From the NCBI RefSeq assembly GCF_000315915.1, contig NC_020191.1:620001-684000 (forward strand): DNA of 64,000 nt. The letters run 5' to 3'. Of this stretch, positions 19,986 through 31,400 are shown one piece after another. This DNA comes from Henningerozyma blattae CBS 6284. Taxonomy: Eukaryota; Ascomycota; Saccharomycetes; Saccharomycetales; Saccharomycetaceae. Position 1 is the stretch's first letter. Every line of letters begins with the position of its first letter. The translations under genes were made by a program, and so were the position numbers. Under the pieces are notes generated by a model. That model ran no database searches and was not told the origin of the DNA. It was given only the letters and a program-made list of their open reading frames with translations.

Positions 19986-22900
19986 ATGAATAGAAATTAT
20001 TCAATAAATCCTTCACCTACAGATACGTCAGAGGTTAATTTATCCCAAGAGAATAAAATTTCTAAAATTCCTTCTGCTACAAACAAACATGAACAAAGTT
20101 TGTCACCTACTAGTCAATTAATGTCTTCTTTCATGCATATTACAACCGCCAGTAGCAGTACACCTAGTAATGAAGTTATACCGATTATTAGAAGTCAACA
20201 CAAGGGCAATTATATGGCTCATGACGATATTAATAGGAATAATAATGGTAATACTTCAGCCATGGTAAGTTCTACTCTTAAATCACATAGTGAAACTTCA
20301 CCACATAAAAAGAGGCATGTTAGAATAGTTATGGATAATAATTCAAGTTTAATCTTAGAATCTGATAATGATACGGCAACTACCAGTGTGACAACTGGTA
20401 ATACTTCGGCGACATCAACAGCAAACAGTAGTAATAATGCAAGCACTATAAACAGTAATAGCAATAGTAGTAATTCAATAAATAGTTTAAAAGATAATAA
20501 GAAACTACCGTCCTTTATGAAAAGACCTTTAAGTGATACCCCAATCACTAGTAATTGGCAGTCACCAAAGATGTCAAGAGATACTACACCTAATATAACT
20601 CCTGATTTATCATGTTTAGGGCTTTATTCGATGAATGAAGTTGAAAATGAAGATGAAATTGATAATGCAACTACTATTGTACAAGATAAAGATATCGATC
20701 AAAATACAGAAAGAAATGATGACACCTTAAAACTAAATTTAGAAGATAATATTGAGGAGCCAATACTATTCCCAAGTACACCAGCAACTTCTTCAAAAAA
20801 AAATGCACAGGCGCCATCAGAGGTGAAAAATTTCTTAAAGTTACCTGAAAATTTAGATAGTAACTCACAGATTCCAAGTGGTACAAGATCTCCTTCAAAA
20901 TTTAAACATCCTAAAAAGAAACGTACCACAATTGATGTCCCAGGTTTGACAAATTCTGTCGATTCGCCGAATGGTATTACTACAAATAAAGATATGAGTT
21001 CAAAATTAATCATAATTATGGTGGGATTGCCTGCTACTGGTAAATCGTTTATAACAAATAAACTGTCCAGATATTTGAATTATACAATGTACTCCTGTAA
21101 AGTTTTTAATGTTGGTAACACGAGAAGACAATATGCAAAGGAACATAATTTGAAAGAACAAGATTCCAAATTTTTTAATCCAAATGATACAAATTGTAAA
21201 GAATTAAGAGACAAGTGGGCAATTGATACACTAGACGAACTAATTGATTATCTAATGAATGACAATGGTGTGGTTGGTATATTTGATGCCACAAACACTA
21301 CTTTTGAAAGACGTAAAAAAATTACTAGAAGAATTCATGATAGATGTAAAGAAGTCGAAGTAATGTTTTTAGAAACCATTTGCTCAGATCAAAAAGTTGT
21401 CGAAAAAAATATTCGTTTGAAACTTTTTGGTCCTGATTATAAAGGTAAAAATCCACATGCATCTCTCTTAGATTTTAAAGAGAGATTAAGCAATTATAAA
21501 AAAGCATATCAGCCAATTGTTGATGAAGAGAATTTAGAATACATCAAAATGATAGACATTGGCAAAAAAATTATTACTTATAACATAACGGGTTATTTGG
21601 CATCTCAAACAGTTTATTATCTTTTGAATTTTACTTTGAAAGATCGACAGATTTGGATTACCAGAAGTGGTGAAAGTGAAGATAATATGTTTGGTAAAAT
21701 TGGAGGTGATTCAAAATTGTCAATTCGTGGTGAAAAATATGCTAAAGCTTTAAATGATTTTTTAAGTAGGCAAAGAGAAATATTTAACTCTAAAGTGAAC
21801 GCTAATTTAGCCTCTACTCCAAATTCTCGTCAAAACTCTACAGGAAGTGAAACTGATGAAGATGAATATAACCAGTTTAATGAATTTTTCATTTGGAGTA
21901 GTACAAGAAGAAGATGTATTGATACCATGAAAAAATTCGACTCAACTGAATTTCCACAAAAGCAAATGAAAATGTTAGATGAATTAAACTGTGGTAACTT
22001 TGAGGGCATGACTTACTCACAAATTCAGAAAAATTATCCTAAAGAGTTTGATACAAGACAAACAGATAAATTGGTTTACAGATATCCAGGTATTGGTGGT
22101 GAATCATATATGGATGTTATAAATAGAGTCAAACCTGTGATCATGGAGATTGAAAGAATTGAGGACAATGTTTTAATCATTACACACCGTGTAATTGCAA
22201 GAATATTGTTAGGCTACTTCTTAAATTTAAGCAAAGATATTATTACTAATTTAGATGTGCCATTACATTGTGTTTATTGTTTAGAGACAAAACCATACGG
22301 TATTGATTGGTCTTTGTGGGAATATGATGAAAGTAAGAATGACTTCTTCAAAATTCCAAAAGATAAATTAAACTTAACTAGAGTTAAAGAGGTTGGTTTG
22401 GTATATAAGGAAAGGAGATATTCTATCATTCCAACGGCCCCTCCAAGTGCCAATGGTAAAAAATATTTAAGTGCAAATATTTCAGGGAAGAACTATATAT
22501 TAAACGAGCATACACCGCACCCACATCCTAATCCCAAATCACATCATGGCAGTCATCATAACCGCCATCACCATAATTTACATAGAACTAATTTCACGCC
22601 TGTTGAAGAAGGGGAAGAAAGTATTGAAAATGAGCATGCCAAGGATACGGAAGATGGGAGTGAAGAAACTCATGATGAAGGAATCAATACACCCGACCCT
22701 TCAATTAGTTCTAATTATTCCTTTGATGGAATTATTGAAACTCCTAGAGAAAAAGAACTTGAAACTGATAGCTTTGTGGGTTTTAATAATACTAGTACAA
22801 TGATGAATAGCAGTAGTTCAGTCAGAAGAGAAAATTTTATGTTAAGACAACATCAACAACAAGATCATAGCAACTATCCAACTCATAACATTTTGAACAA

Positions 22901-23354
22901 TAACAATAATATTCAAAACATGCACAATAGTATTTATCAAGAACCTCACAATTTTAATAACAGCTTGGGTTTCCGTAGGATTAAGGACGATATTTCCATT
23001 GGTAGGAGATATAGAAGCGTAGGTGATGAAACCACTAATTTAAAAAATATAAGATACATGATGGATTTAGGAAATGGCCATAATGGCGACGCTAATTGTG
23101 TTAAGTGCCCACCTAGCAGCTTTGAAATTGATAAGTTAGACGAGAAGTTGGCTAAGTTAAATATGATAAGGGAAGAAGAAGAAAATAGGAGGTTAAGAGA
23201 ACTATATAAAGAGGGAAGCTCCCCTCATGTAATTCAGAATATCGAAAAGGTGGTTGCTCTAGGTAGTGGGGACTGTTTAGAAAGTAAATTGAAAACTTCT
23301 AAATTTAAAGAGAATACCCTAACGTCGCTACATAACGGCAGCAGCACCAACTAG
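19986..23354 (+). CDS. PFK26: 6-phosphofructo-2-kinase
   Basis: Encodes 1122 residues, longer than S. cerevisiae Pfk26 (827). The enzyme makes fructose 2,6-bisphosphate, the activator of phosphofructokinase and inhibitor of gluconeogenesis. The kinase domain begins at about 340 with the P-loop GLPATGKS (347-354). The phosphatase-like domain starts near 553, but its catalytic histidine is replaced: the usual RHGE reads TRSGESEDN with Ser561, the same loss known in S. cerevisiae Pfk26, so bisphosphatase activity is not expected. RRYSIIPTAPPS holds Ser813, matching the protein kinase A-activated serine (Ser644). Extra length lies in the Ser/Asn-rich N-terminus and in about 300 residues after Ser813, including a histidine-rich stretch at about 841-865. 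Position matches YIL107C. Confidence 0.96.
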   Translation: MNRNYSINPSPTDTSEVNLSQENKISKIPSATNKHEQSLSPTSQLMSSFMHITTASSSTPSNEVIPIIRSQHKGNYMAHDDINRNNNGNTSAMVSSTLKSHSETSPHKKRHVRIVMDNNSSLILESDNDTATTSVTTGNTSATSTANSSNNASTINSNSNSSNSINSLKDNKKLPSFMKRPLSDTPITSNWQSPKMSRDTTPNITPDLSCLGLYSMNEVENEDEIDNATTIVQDKDIDQNTERNDDTLKLNLEDNIEEPILFPSTPATSSKKNAQAPSEVKNFLKLPENLDSNSQIPSGTRSPSKFKHPKKKRTTIDVPGLTNSVDSPNGITTNKDMSSKLIIIMVGLPATGKSFITNKLSRYLNYTMYSCKVFNVGNTRRQYAKEHNLKEQDSKFFNPNDTNCKELRDKWAIDTLDELIDYLMNDNGVVGIFDATNTTFERRKKITRRIHDRCKEVEVMFLETICSDQKVVEKNIRLKLFGPDYKGKNPHASLLDFKERLSNYKKAYQPIVDEENLEYIKMIDIGKKIITYNITGYLASQTVYYLLNFTLKDRQIWITRSGESEDNMFGKIGGDSKLSIRGEKYAKALNDFLSRQREIFNSKVNANLASTPNSRQNSTGSETDEDEYNQFNEFFIWSSTRRRCIDTMKKFDSTEFPQKQMKMLDELNCGNFEGMTYSQIQKNYPKEFDTRQTDKLVYRYPGIGGESYMDVINRVKPVIMEIERIEDNVLIITHRVIARILLGYFLNLSKDIITNLDVPLHCVYCLETKPYGIDWSLWEYDESKNDFFKIPKDKLNLTRVKEVGLVYKERRYSIIPTAPPSANGKKYLSANISGKNYILNEHTPHPHPNPKSHHGSHHNRHHHNLHRTNFTPVEEGEESIENEHAKDTEDGSEETHDEGINTPDPSISSNYSFDGIIETPREKELETDSFVGFNNTSTMMNSSSSVRRENFMLRQHQQQDHSNYPTHNILNNNNNIQNMHNSIYQEPHNFNNSLGFRRIKDDISIGRRYRSVGDETTNLKNIRYMMDLGNGHNGDANCVKCPPSSFEIDKLDEKLAKLNMIREEEENRRLRELYKEGSSPHVIQNIEKVVALGSGDCLESKLKTSKFKENTLTSLHNGSSTN

Positions 23355-23848
23355 ATTTCCTGATTCTGCCTCCATTTATAGATACGACATACACTCATAT
23401 GTTATTGCACAGAAGGAAATTATTTAGATTTATAATTTTATTACTTCTCATTTATTTTCATTGTAATATTTAAATATCTGGAAAATTTCTTTAGACAAAG
23501 TTTTGTATCACGTGTACCGTTTTTTTTTTACCGTTTTTTTTTGTTTTTTTTNTTTTTTTTTTTTTTTTATTTTTTTTATTTTGAGCTCTCGATTACCCTT
23601 TTGGATACTAAAATTCGTCTTTTCCACACTGCACGAAACGATTCTGTTTTAGCGGGAGCTATCTGTTTGTACCGGTGGCCACTTGTAAAATTTCAGAAAA
23701 CGTGGAATAACACAGCAGTCTAAACAAACAAATGCAACTTTTCACTCAATATTAAAAACACATATAGAAAACAATAATTCTTTATTTTTTGATCTGTTCA
23801 GTCAATTAAGTTGATTAAGACTCCCTTATAACATAGTACCAAGCAACC
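23355..23848 (+). promoter_or_regulatory. PFK26 3' flank and SEC24 promoter
   Basis: A 494 bp gap. It contains ATCACGTG (23509-23516), an E-box of Cbf1/Tye7 type, followed by a long T tract at 23520-23577 that contains the window's only ambiguous base (n at 23552). YIL108W lies here in S. cerevisiae and is absent. A 60-codon frame across the T tract is not considered real. Confidence 0.5.
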
Positions 23849-26704
23849 ATGTCGCATAACAAGAGACGTGTCTATCCCCAAGCCCAATACCAACAACAGG
23901 CAGTTCCCGAGCCTCAACAACTCCAACAACAAAGTATCCCTTATGGTGGTGCTATGGGTCAGCTAATGTCACCAAAAGTTAGCTCACCAATGGGTAGTAT
24001 CTCGGGTCAAGCAGGGGGGCCAATGACTCCTAACATGAACATGCCTGTTGGCCAACAACGTGTTTTCACACCGGCTCAACAGCAGCTGGCCCAGCAAATC
24101 GATCAAGCTGCACATGCTACTTCCCAAATGCATATATCAGATCCAATGCTTTCTCAACAGCAAGGTCTACCAATGGGTCAACCTGGTCAAGCAAGCCCAA
24201 TGGGTATGCCAATGCAACCACAACAGTCAGGTATGCCAATGCATATGCCAATGTCAGCTGCTCAACAGCATATGCCAGGTGGCAAACAGTTAAATCAATT
24301 ATATCCAATTGATTTATTAACTGAAATCCCACCTCCTATTAGAGACTTATCATTGCCTCCACCACCTTTGATCATACCTCCAGAAAAAATTGTTGTTCCA
24401 TCTGATTCAGCCAATGCTAATGCAGAATATGTCCGTTGTACTTTAAATGCCGTTCCTCGTACTCATTCTTTACTAAAAAAAACCAAATTACCTTTAGCCT
24501 TGGTTATTAGGCCTTACCAAACTATCAACGATGACGACTCGCAGCCACCTTTAAATGAAGATGGTTTGATTGTTCGTTGTAGAAGATGTAGATCCTATTT
24601 GAATCCATTTGTGACAATTATTGATCATGGTAGAAAATGGAGATGTAATTTCTGTAGACTGACTAATGACTTCCCACAACATTTCGATCATGCAATGGAT
24701 GGGACTCAATTAGACAGATTTCAAAAGAATGAATTACGCTATGGTGTAATGGAATATATTGCACCAAAGGAATATACTGTAAGACAGCCACCTCCATCTA
24801 CTTATTGTTTTATAATCGATGTTTCTCAAAACGCAATTAAGAACGGGTTTGTTGCTACTGCTACAAGAACCTTATTAGAATCTTTGGATTCTATTCCAAA
24901 CAGAGATCAAAGAACAAGAATTTCTATTCTTTGTGTTGATAATTCTATCCATTATTTCTCAATTCCAGAAGATTCTGAATCCATTGATTTAAATGAAAAC
25001 GAAAATGGCAATGAGGAAAATGGTGACTCTGTTCCTAAAAGAACGCCATTGAATATTTCTATGATGGACGTTGGTGACTTAGATGAACCATTTTTACCTA
25101 AACCAAGATCAATGGTTGTTAATTTAAAAGACTGTAGAAAAAACATTGAAAAATTATTAATTGAAATTCCAAATATTTTCCAAAATAGTATCATGAATAG
25201 TTTTGCCTTAGGGCCATCATTAAAATCTGCCTTTAATTTAATTAAAAATATCGGTGGTAAAATTATTGTACTATCTTCAACTCTACCAAATAAGGGTATT
25301 GGTAAATTACAAAGAAGAAATGAATCTGGTGTTGCCAATACTCCAAAGGAAACTCCTCAGTTATTATCCTGTCAAGATGCCTTCTATAAAACTTTCACCA
25401 TTGAATGTAGTAAAGCTCAAATCACTGTTGATACTTTCTTAGCGTCGGAAGAATATATGGACGTTGCAACTTTGAGTAACTTAGGTCGTTTCACTGGTGG
25501 TCAAACTCATTTTTACCCAGGTTTCAATGCTTCTAGCATTAATGATGTTATTAAATTCACTAAAGAATTTTCTAAGTATCTATCGATGGATATGTCGATG
25601 GAAACTGTTATGAGAGCTAGAGGTAGTACTGGTATCAGAATGAACTCGTTCTATGGTCATTTCTTCAACAGATCTTCTGATTTATGTGCATTTTCTACTA
25701 TGCCAAGAGATCAATCTTACGTTTTCGAATTACAACTGGATGAAAAAATTATGACAGAAAATGCACATGTTCAAATTGCTGTTTTATTATCCTTAAATAC
25801 AGGGCAACGTAGAATTAGAGTTATAACAGTCGCCCTTCCAGTTACTGATTCAGTCCATTCTGTTTTCGCTTCTGCTGATCAATTAGCCATGACTGATTAT
25901 TATGCTCAAAAAGCTATTCAAAAAGCTTTTGACTCAAGTTTACAGGATGCTAGAAATTTCATCAATAATTCTGTACAAGATATATTGACAGTGTATAAAA
26001 GGGATGCAGTTGTTTCAAATACTGCTGGTGGAGCTCCATTAAGACTATGCTCAAACCTAAGAATGTTTCCACTATTAATGCATTCGTTGACAAAGAATAT
26101 GGCATTTAGAAACGCCATTGTCCCAAGTGATCATAGAGCTATCGCATTGAACAACTTAGAGTCTTGGCCATTGCAATTTTTCATCAAGAATATTTATCCA
26201 AATGTTTATTCTCTACATGATATGCCTGATGACATCGGTTTGGTAGATCCAACTACAGGTGAAATTAAATTGCCACAGCCAATGAATGCCACAGCAACTT
26301 TGTTTGAAAGATATGGTTTATATTTAATTGATAATGGTAATGAATTATTCTTATGGGTTGGTGGTGATGCCGTACATGAATTGATTATGGATGTATTTGG
26401 TAATCAAGATATTTACCAAATTCCGATTGGTAAAGAAGAATTACCAATTTTGGAAAATTCTGAGTTTAATGAAAGATTGAGAAACATCATTTCGAAGGTT
26501 AGAGAAAATAATCATGTGATTACATATCAATCATTATATATTGTTAGAGGTTCCTCAATTAATGAGCCAATTTCTCATGCTCAAGCTAGGGACTTATCAA
26601 GTTTAAGATTATGGGTAGCAAGTTACTTAGTGGAAGACAAGAATATGAATACAGAAGGTTACAGGGAATTTTTATCGGGTATGAAAAACAGAATTAGTAA
26701 ATAA
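23849..26704 (+). CDS. SEC24: COPII coat cargo adaptor Sec24
   Basis: Encodes 951 residues (S. cerevisiae Sec24 926). With Sec23 it forms the inner COPII coat that selects cargo at ER exit sites. Domains in order: a Gln/Pro/Met-rich disordered N-terminus (1 to about 150), a zinc finger with C244, C247, C266 and C269 (VRCRRC and WRCNFC), the trunk domain at about 315-590 starting at STYCFIIDVSQNA, beta-barrel and helical parts (about 590-800), and the gelsolin-like end (FERYGLYLIDNGNELFLWVGG, near 830-850). It is closer to SEC24 than to the ohnologs SFB2/SFB3 in length and context (YIL109C between PFK26 and HPM1), though Sec24 and Sfb2 cannot be fully separated by eye. Confidence 0.95.
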   Translation: MSHNKRRVYPQAQYQQQAVPEPQQLQQQSIPYGGAMGQLMSPKVSSPMGSISGQAGGPMTPNMNMPVGQQRVFTPAQQQLAQQIDQAAHATSQMHISDPMLSQQQGLPMGQPGQASPMGMPMQPQQSGMPMHMPMSAAQQHMPGGKQLNQLYPIDLLTEIPPPIRDLSLPPPPLIIPPEKIVVPSDSANANAEYVRCTLNAVPRTHSLLKKTKLPLALVIRPYQTINDDDSQPPLNEDGLIVRCRRCRSYLNPFVTIIDHGRKWRCNFCRLTNDFPQHFDHAMDGTQLDRFQKNELRYGVMEYIAPKEYTVRQPPPSTYCFIIDVSQNAIKNGFVATATRTLLESLDSIPNRDQRTRISILCVDNSIHYFSIPEDSESIDLNENENGNEENGDSVPKRTPLNISMMDVGDLDEPFLPKPRSMVVNLKDCRKNIEKLLIEIPNIFQNSIMNSFALGPSLKSAFNLIKNIGGKIIVLSSTLPNKGIGKLQRRNESGVANTPKETPQLLSCQDAFYKTFTIECSKAQITVDTFLASEEYMDVATLSNLGRFTGGQTHFYPGFNASSINDVIKFTKEFSKYLSMDMSMETVMRARGSTGIRMNSFYGHFFNRSSDLCAFSTMPRDQSYVFELQLDEKIMTENAHVQIAVLLSLNTGQRRIRVITVALPVTDSVHSVFASADQLAMTDYYAQKAIQKAFDSSLQDARNFINNSVQDILTVYKRDAVVSNTAGGAPLRLCSNLRMFPLLMHSLTKNMAFRNAIVPSDHRAIALNNLESWPLQFFIKNIYPNVYSLHDMPDDIGLVDPTTGEIKLPQPMNATATLFERYGLYLIDNGNELFLWVGGDAVHELIMDVFGNQDIYQIPIGKEELPILENSEFNERLRNIISKVRENNHVITYQSLYIVRGSSINEPISHAQARDLSSLRLWVASYLVEDKNMNTEGYREFLSGMKNRISK

Positions 26705-27048
26705 TTGAAATGTTTAAAATAAATAAAACAAACTTAAAATAACAACATACTATAATTTTTCTGTGTAGCCAGTCACTAGTATATTATCACAAAACTAATT
26801 TCTTTCATTCTTCTTTAAATTAATCTATTATTCATCATATATATGTATATATATATGTATGTGTGTACTATTATTATTAGATGTTTTAAAGAGTCATTTA
26901 CTGAATTATCATAAATTTGCACTACGTTGCTCATAATACATAATAAATTTGAACTGTACATTTACTAAATTATATTAGTAAGATTTTATATAGATTTTAC
27001 ATTAAGACCATAAGAAGTCATTATAGAAAGTTTATTTTAAAAAAAATG
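26705..27048. other. Convergent SEC24/HPM1 3' region
   Basis: A 344 bp gap between two converging stops. A TATATATGTATATATATATGTATGTGTG tract at about 26838-26868 would serve as a yeast polyadenylation efficiency element for SEC24 transcripts; AT-rich sequence near 26980-27040 would serve HPM1. No gene is seen. Confidence 0.5.
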
Positions 27049-28155
27049 CTAGTTCTGCCCATCAATTAGCATAATTGATCTTTTCAAGCCAGCACTTACT
27101 TTAAACGTATCAATTCTAAGGTTTAACTTATTTGCATTATTTCTTTTCTCTAGATAATTTTCAAATTCAATAATACTACCACCAACCCCAAAATAAATGT
27201 CTTTAGCGGCAACTAAAATCTGAGAATCTTTTGCAATTCTTAAGTAATCTAAAATGGTTTCTGCTACCACTGGTAGAGTTATTGGTTGATAAATTGTCTC
27301 TGAAGTTAAAACTAAGTTTGATGAGTTTTTTAAAATATTTTCCGTAAGATTGCTAAACTTGCGACCCCATGAGCCAGAAACTAATTCAATAGTGATATTT
27401 CTTCTTTTTAAATCTTCATGAAATGTTTCTAACAACTTAGCTGAAAATTGAATTTCATCATCTCTTATGGGCATATTTTCATCTTGATGTTTCTGTAAAA
27501 TTTCACATTCAGTTTCTGATAAGGTAAATTTCGCCCAGGTAATAACTAAATTTGGAATACTAACCAATCTTAAAACAGAATAATTATAGTCTGATAGTAA
27601 AATTTTTAAACCGTCGTTACTGTTACTTTTTAAATAATGACCGAATAAGAATTCTGTGGGTAAGGAAGTGCCACATCCTAATTCGATTAAATTATCAAAC
27701 TTTTTTAAAAATGTAGGATTAATTACTTCCTTATTTAATAAATCAACTAAATCAATGCTACATTCCCATGATTTTAGGCCACCTTCATATATGTTTTTCC
27801 TTAAATCCTCAGATGTATCCCCAATTAAAATGTCTAATTCAACGTGGTTTTCATTTGAAGCATCAACGTCATCAACTTCACTCATTAATTGATGCTTAAC
27901 GTCAAATAACTCTCTTCTATATAGGATCGCTTTCTCCTCTGCACTAAAAATTTGTTCAAATGAGACTCGAACATCTTTTAAGCTTTGTAAAATATGTGAT
28001 AAAAGTTCGAATTTAGGTTGAACAATATCATTGGCTAATAATCTTTCTTCGTCTAATGGATTGCTTTTGTTTTTATCAATAGTAGCACAATTTGTATCAG
28101 ATATGAATTCATCTTCACTAAAATCATCTGAAGTGAAATCAAAGGTAAATGACAT
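27049..28155 (-). CDS. HPM1: Ribosomal protein Rpl3 histidine methyltransferase
   Basis: Encodes 368 residues (S. cerevisiae Hpm1/Mni1 377). It is a seven-beta-strand AdoMet-dependent methyltransferase, METTL18 type, that 3-methylates His243 of ribosomal protein L3. The start MSFTFDFTSDDF matches the family. The AdoMet loop is ELGCGTSLP at 158-166, and the downstream fold keeps LVLTSETIYQP near 280 and AAKDIYFGVGGSI near 315. The position next to SEC24 and HOS4 matches YIL110W. COX5B, which lies between HPM1 and HOS4 in S. cerevisiae, is absent. An RRPE-like word (AAAATTTTTTCA, 28309-28320) lies about 155 bp upstream, loosely consistent with ribosome-biogenesis control. Confidence 0.93.
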   Translation of the reverse strand: MSFTFDFTSDDFSEDEFISDTNCATIDKNKSNPLDEERLLANDIVQPKFELLSHILQSLKDVRVSFEQIFSAEEKAILYRRELFDVKHQLMSEVDDVDASNENHVELDILIGDTSEDLRKNIYEGGLKSWECSIDLVDLLNKEVINPTFLKKFDNLIELGCGTSLPTEFLFGHYLKSNSNDGLKILLSDYNYSVLRLVSIPNLVITWAKFTLSETECEILQKHQDENMPIRDDEIQFSAKLLETFHEDLKRRNITIELVSGSWGRKFSNLTENILKNSSNLVLTSETIYQPITLPVVAETILDYLRIAKDSQILVAAKDIYFGVGGSIIEFENYLEKRNNANKLNLRIDTFKVSAGLKRSIMLIDGQN

Positions 28156-28450
28156 GCCTAATATATTAATAACAACAATCTAGGATCTCTATTTGAAATT
28201 GTCTGATAAAGAATATAAGCTTAAATATACCGTCGAGAATTTTCAATGCTCTTCAATTAAAGTCGCCGAAGGACATTAAAATAAAAAAGACAAAAAAATT
28301 ATTTACTTAAAATTTTTTCAAACAATAAAATCTCTTAAAATAATACATACCTAATCCTATATATATAGAATTATAAATTAGTTACTTACTAAGGGTTAAC
28401 ATTTTAAACATAAGCCAGAAAATTTAGTCTTGTCTGTTGAGTTAAGGATC

Positions 28451-31400
28451 CTACCAAAGTGGAGATGCTGCAGATTTGAGAACGGATTTTATGTCACTTC
28501 TATTGCGTAACTTTAATGGTAGATCAGTAATATCTATAGATAAATTGGAATTTCCTCTAAGGTTTTGTTTTGATAAATCTTTTGAAGAAACAGTGGTAAC
28601 ACACGTTTCAGTCATCACTTCTTCCAATCGTTCTCTTAAAGTTTCATCTGCAAACGTAATATCATTCCATTTTATCCAATGCATTGGAAGTTGAAGAAAC
28701 TTTGTACGCTCCTCCTTTTCGAATTCAAACCTTGAATTAAAATCTAATTTAGTTATATTAACCTTAAATAAGTTGCTAGTAGTTCGCTGGGAATAGTACC
28801 CGCCGTATAGGAAAATAAATTTCAACAAGGTCCACTGTTGTTCCTTTTGTTGTTGTTGTAAAGGAATTGACTCAATAATGCCATCTTTAATTTTCTGTAA
28901 CAATTCTAAGTCCTTCATAATTACCATAATTTGTAAGTCGAGGACGTATCTAACGTTATTTTGAACATTAAAATATAACGGAAGAAAGCTTGCGTAATCA
29001 TCAAGAGTCGAAAAGTTGATAACTTTTAATCCAATAGGGTAATTTGAACGCATTTCTCTTTTTCGCTGAAGTTCTGCTAGTTCTTTATCTTTCTCAAGTT
29101 GTTCTTTTTTCTGCTTTTCTAGTTCTTGTAAATGTTGTTTCTCTTCTTGTTTTTGTTTTTCCTTCTCTTCCTCTTTTTTCTGTTCATTTACAGCTATTCT
29201 TTGTAGAAGTTCTTGTTCTCTTTTCTTCTTGATTTGCTGCATCTTTTGAAAGTATTCTTCTTCCTTTCTTAGCCTTTCTTCACGTTCTTCAGCAGTTTCT
29301 TCACGAACTTTATTCAGCTTAGGAGATGATTCCACATGAGTTCTTTTAGGACTACGAGACACAACTGAAGCTAAATCATCATGAGATTTTCTTTTTGAAT
29401 GATGTGAAGTTGAATAATTATCATCTGATGTATTGTTGTGAATAGTGGTACTTATAATATTATCTTCATTAAGTTCACTTCTATCAGAAATTTCTTCTTT
29501 ATGGTACTCCTGCTTTGATTCTATTGTTTCTCTATTTGAACGTTCATTCGTCCTTTGAAAACTAGTTTTACGATGCATGTTATTATTGGTGATTAAGGGA
29601 TCCTCTAATTTAGTATGTATTTTAGAAGGTTTAGTTCTTTGAGATGATTTATCAGAAGTTTCATGACCTTGTATATTATTATCAAGCTTCTTATCAGTAG
29701 TGTTGTTGTTCTCATCTGAATGCATGTTGGATGAAGTTTTTAAAGTTGATTTTAATTCAGAATCGCTTAATTCTACAACTGTAGATTCAGTATTAGTGAT
29801 TTCTCTCAATAATTGTATTTCGTCTTTACTTACATTGCCTGTTACACTGTTCATTGCATAATATAAAGCATTTTTCCCAGCCTTATCTTTAATATTAGGG
29901 TTAGCTCCTGCTTCTAGTAACAGTTTTACAGTGGGTATATTTCCTCTGCCAACACCAATCATCAAAGGAGTTTGCCCATCCTTATTAGACGAATTTACTT
30001 GCATACCAAAAGCCAAAAATAAGTTTACAATATCAGAATGACCCAATTTTACTGCTTCAATAAAGCATTTAGCATCCGGACGACCTCCATTTTCCAGATA
30101 TTGTCCAACATAGTAAAAATTACCATCTTTTGAAGCATTAAATAGCTTTTCTTTACCCTCTTTAGATGTGATATCAGTCCAAAAAAATTCATAATCTTCA
30201 CCTTCATCTATTAATCTATTTTGCAACGATATAGAGCGTTCTTTAGAATCACTGCCTCTACGGCTACTAGTTAGATTTGAATTTATCCACTTCTTTGAAG
30301 CATTCCGTAGAGTATTTTTGATTTCTTTTACAATTTCTTTTTCATCCTCTTCTAGATCAGACGTTATTTCAATTGAGTCATAAGCAGTTATACCTTTTGC
30401 ATTAGCTATTAATGGATCAGCACCGCTATTTAGTAGAAATTTGACGACATCCAAATGTCCATTCGAAGAAGCATCGATTAGGGGAGTATCTTTAAAAAGC
30501 TCATAAGACTGTAGATTAATATCTGCCCCATACTCGATCAATAATTTTACGATATCCAAATAGCCGTTTAGGGCAGCTTCGTGTAAAGCCGTATTTCCTG
30601 CATTGTCTTGATAATTCACGTCATAGTTTTCCTCTAAGAGTTTTTTAGCTAAATCGTATTTACCCTTGTCACATGCAATTTGTAATTTTGTTCTACCAGC
30701 TGAATCACGATTACCAGTCTTTTTTGGACCAGATAGCCTTGGAACTTTAAGATGTGGTTTATTTGAGTTTTCTATGGGAGCTGAAACACTTCGTCTCTGT
30801 TGTTTCTGTACATCCTTGATTTTCTGAGCATTGTTAGGTGGATATGAAGAAATGTATTTACTTGATTTGTTTCTAGTAGTTACCGGTTGTTTGAAACGTT
30901 CATTAGTTGTCCTTGAAGTTATCATGGTAATATTATGCGGTATAGTATTTAATTCCTCAAGATCAGATAATTCAGAATCGGAACTATTATCAAACGTTGG
31001 GGTATGGTTGTCATTTTTATTACGTAGCTGGTCGCCACGAACTAAGCGCCCTAGTCGAGGTCTCGGTGGTGATGCAGGTTCTGTTGGAGCATCACTAGCA
31101 ACATCATCTTCATCTGCATCTTCATTTAATGTGTTCAATTCTATCTCGATTTTTGGTTCAGTTAGCATTGATTGCAACTCAGTTCTTAATATCGTACCCT
31201 CCATAGCGCTATCTTGCCGATCAACTGAGAATGTTTTGTCCGATAAAGGGCTTGAGAAACTGATATCCATATTCTTTGATTCATCAATATTGGTTACTTG
31301 GTTATAATTCTGATTGGGCTCATTCTTTAGATTTGTGTCAGAAGAAGGATGTTTGGCAGAATTGGCTTGAACTTTTACATTGACGGGGCTCAGAGTAGCG

